A stretch of DNA of 8,012 bases from Anaerolineales bacterium. Lineage in GTDB: Bacteria; Chloroflexota; Anaerolineae; Anaerolineales; UBA4823. The stretch spans positions 1-8,012 of the forward strand of contig JAFGBV010000244.1 in NCBI GenBank assembly GCA_016932955.1, given 5' to 3'. The position numbers and the translations under genes are program-made. Positions 6,779 to 8,012 of the stretch are shown one piece after another. A model generated the notes under the pieces. It worked only from the letters and a program-made list of their open reading frames with translations. It did no database searches and was not told the DNA's origin. Position 1 is the first letter of the stretch. Each line of letters opens with the position of its first letter.

Positions 6779-6807
6779 ATGATAGCACAAATGTTCTAAT
6801 TAAACAA
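6779..6807 (-). promoter_or_regulatory. Promoter of the transglycosylase gene with an embedded LexA-like box
   Basis: On the minus strand the -35 is TTGTTT (6807-6802), the spacer is 17 bases, and the -10 is TATCAT (6784-6779). Transcription would start near 6772, giving a leader of about 22 bases with a good Shine-Dalgarno. The spacer contains GAAC-ATTT-GTGC (6796-6785), one core mismatch from GAAC-N4-GTTC, abutting the -10. The promoter call is fair; the operator call is tentative. Confidence 0.55.
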
Positions 6808-6882
6808 GTTGTTCTTGCAAGTGACTGACCTCCCTGATCCCCAATTCCCCTTGGCGGGTTTCCCCAGGCTCAAAATCAACCA

Positions 6883-6911
6883 TTGCAGCGCATGGCAATT
6901 CACGGTATAGT
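6883..6911 (+). promoter_or_regulatory. Promoter of the di-iron protein gene, probably leaderless
   Basis: TATAGT (6906-6911) is a good -10. TTGCAG (6883-6888), 17 bases upstream, is a weak -35. Transcription would begin at about 6918-6919, the ATG itself. No Shine-Dalgarno precedes any of the candidate starts, which agrees with a leaderless message. Confidence 0.5.
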
Positions 6912-6918
6912 TCTTGGT

Positions 6919-7809
6919 ATGACTACCATATCTTCCTCTACCCATACCCCTAGTTTCTATGGCAAGGTTGATGATGCCCAGCGAGAGGCCCTTCTGCAGG
7001 CATATGTTGACTACCTGACCAGGCGCAACGGCGACATCGACCCCCAGACAGGTTGCCTGCCGCTGCGCGAGATCAGCCTGGAGCAAATGAATTCTTCCGA
7101 TGTGCGTTTCCAGGGGCAGATTTCTCAGGCGCATTTCGACCGCTTATTTGCCAACTTTTCCGCCTCCGATCCCGAGCTGCACCCTGCTTTGCTGGCTTTG
7201 CTCTTGTTTTGCAAGATGAACGCGGGGGAGGCTTATGGGGTGCGCGTCGTCAAAGCCGTCCATGCCAGGCGGTGGCGCCAAAGCCAGGATCTCCCCAGCC
7301 GGGCTATCTCTTTCGCCCAGGAAGAAGAAGAGTATCATACCCGCATCCTGGTAGGGGCTGCTCATTATTTCAATATCCGCGCCGATGGCTCGTACCTGCC
7401 TCGCCTGGCGCTCAAAGTTTTGATCGGCTCGCTTGCCTATGCTCCCAAGGTTCTCTTCCACCCCATCTTGTACGGTGCGGAAGTCGCCGGGGTGTATGTT
7501 TTCAACTGGACCTTGAACCGTGTGCGTACCATGATCCAGGGTCAGCCCCAGTTAGTGGAGGCGCTTGAGCAGCGTCTCATCCAGGTGATCATTGACGAGA
7601 TTGGGCATGTCGCCTTCAACCGTCTGGTTTTAGGAGAAAAAGGTCGTCAATTGGGGCAGTTCCTCGCAGCCCAAACCGTGAAAGGCTTGCCTTCCATCAC
7701 TCCTGAGCTGCGCGCGGCGGGTTTTGATACGAGTGTGATGCGAGAGTTTAACCGTTTCGATCTGCACGACCTGCCCGAGCAGGCTCGCCAAAGCGCATTT
7801 TTTGCCTGA
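6919..7809 (+). CDS. Ferritin-like di-iron protein of unknown substrate
   Basis: This is a soluble protein of 296 residues from the ATG at 6919. It carries the ligand order of a four-helix di-iron bundle: Glu104 ('NAGEAYG'), Glu137 and His140 ('EEEYH', ExxH), Glu188 ('GAEVAGVYV'), and Glu227 and His230 ('DEIGHV', ExxH). These spacings match di-iron oxygenases and oxidases in general, with AurF-like N-oxygenases one comparison. I cannot assign a known family or substrate. There is no signal peptide; the segments near 165-195 are moderately hydrophobic. Starts at TTG 6883 and ATG 6892 are in frame, but they lie within the predicted promoter and have no ribosome site. The gene diverges from the transglycosylase gene and is followed by an intrinsic terminator, so it is likely monocistronic. 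The fold is inferred from motifs only. Confidence 0.72.
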   Translation: MTTISSSTHTPSFYGKVDDAQREALLQAYVDYLTRRNGDIDPQTGCLPLREISLEQMNSSDVRFQGQISQAHFDRLFANFSASDPELHPALLALLLFCKMNAGEAYGVRVVKAVHARRWRQSQDLPSRAISFAQEEEEYHTRILVGAAHYFNIRADGSYLPRLALKVLIGSLAYAPKVLFHPILYGAEVAGVYVFNWTLNRVRTMIQGQPQLVEALEQRLIQVIIDEIGHVAFNRLVLGEKGRQLGQFLAAQTVKGLPSITPELRAAGFDTSVMREFNRFDLHDLPEQARQSAFFA

Positions 7810-7839
7810 GTAATGCACTGATCAGCTGTTCGATTATAA

Positions 7840-7879
7840 AGTGCTTGCAAGTGGCTTAGCCCTCTGCAAGCATTTTTTT
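7840..7879 (+). terminator. Intrinsic terminator after the di-iron gene
   Basis: The 8-bp perfect stem TGCTTGCA (7842-7849) / TGCAAGCA (7865-7872), extendable by a G-T and an A-T pair, is followed at once by seven T (7873-7879). The 15-base loop can itself form a small GGC-TTA-GCC hairpin. It lies 31 bases past the di-iron gene stop. Confidence 0.85.
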
Positions 7880-7893
7880 ATCGAATTTCCTCC

Positions 7894-7921
7894 TTGACAA
7901 ACAGGACAAATGTTCTATAAT
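7894..7921 (+). promoter_or_regulatory. Near-consensus sigma-70-type promoter
   Basis: A perfect -35 TTGACA (7894-7899) and a perfect -10 TATAAT (7916-7921) are separated by 16 bases. Transcription would start near 7928, about 56 bases before the ATG at 7984. Such a strong core promoter, overlapped by palindromic boxes, suggests a gene kept off by a repressor. Confidence 0.85.
7904..7915 (+). promoter_or_regulatory. LexA-like operator, upstream imperfect box
   Basis: GGAC-AAAT-GTTC differs by one base from the Gram-positive LexA (DinR) core GAAC-N4-GTTC. It fills the -35/-10 spacer and abuts the -10, so a bound repressor would block RNA polymerase. Its centre is 32 bp (three helical turns) from the centre of the downstream box. 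Confidence 0.55.
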
Positions 7922-7931
7922 ATAAGCAAGC

Positions 7932-7951
7932 ATTAGAACAGGTGTTCTAAT
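7932..7951 (+). promoter_or_regulatory. LexA-like operator, perfect palindromic box
   Basis: The palindrome has perfect 9-bp arms (ATTAGAACA / TGTTCTAAT) around GG. Its core GAAC-AGGT-GTTC fits the B. subtilis-type consensus GAACRNRYGTTC exactly. It lies just downstream of the predicted transcript start. A different dimeric repressor with the same half-site cannot be excluded. Confidence 0.65.
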
Positions 7952-7983
7952 TGGTTCCAATAGTATCACATCGGAGGTATCCC

Positions 7984-8012
7984 ATGAACCGTCCAGGCAT
8001 CCAATCCCTCAA
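7984..8012 (+). CDS. Unidentified gene, first nine codons only (right edge)
   Basis: The ATG at 7984 is preceded by GGAGGT (7973-7978) with 5-base spacing and by a strong promoter. Only 'MNRPGIQSL' is visible before the window ends, too little to assign a family. The LexA-like boxes suggest a DNA-damage-inducible gene or a self-regulated repressor; this is inference. Confidence 0.75.

Noticed and set aside
6750..6788. Upstream TTG start for the transglycosylase (13 extra residues)
   Set aside because: It would lie in the predicted promoter spacer, and the ATG at 6749 has a well-placed AGGAG.
1..8012. CRISPR array, insertion sequence ends or rRNA
   Set aside because: No regularly spaced repeats, transposase gene or rRNA motifs were seen on either strand.

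Overview
The window looks like chromosome of a Chloroflexota bacterium, most likely of the Anaerolineae type, interrupted at its left edge by an integrated mobile element. The lineage is an inference from protein style: a MurJ of divergent sequence, a secreted subtilase with DUF11 repeats ending in a 'YWPIALR' tail, a large serine recombinase, and Gram-positive-type LexA-like boxes (GAAC-N4-GTTC). No rRNA or other decisive marker is present.

Bases 1-1620 hold the 3' nine-tenths or more of a large serine recombinase gene. The gene runs directly into the 3' end of a tRNA-Ser(GCU) gene on the opposite strand (1503-1593), so this is one junction of an element integrated in that tRNA gene. The tRNA appears chimeric: its acceptor stem pairs, but two of the five T-stem pairs are broken exactly where element sequence should begin. 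A strong intrinsic terminator for the tRNA transcript lies antisense inside the recombinase coding sequence (1385-1420). A second, normal-looking tRNA-Ser(UGA) follows at 1775-1859, also on the minus strand. A perfect 23-bp inverted repeat lies between the two tRNAs.

Bases 2000-6141 form a probable two-gene unit on the plus strand: murJ (lipid II flippase, from an extended -10 promoter) and, 28 bases later, an exported subtilisin-family protease with three DUF11 repeats. A convergent minus-strand gene for a small exported lytic transglycosylase (6162-6749) ends 20 bases from the protease stop. Divergent from the transglycosylase is a ferritin-like di-iron protein of unknown substrate (6919-7809), probably expressed from a leaderless mRNA and closed by an intrinsic terminator (7840-7879).

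The right edge holds a near-consensus promoter carrying two LexA-like boxes, then the first nine codons of an unidentified gene (from 7984). The transglycosylase promoter carries a degenerate version of the same box in the same place, abutting the -10 element. This suggests, but does not prove, that a DNA-damage-type repressor controls both. MurJ and the transglycosylase both act on the cell wall. The protease and the di-iron protein have no evident link to that role beyond position.
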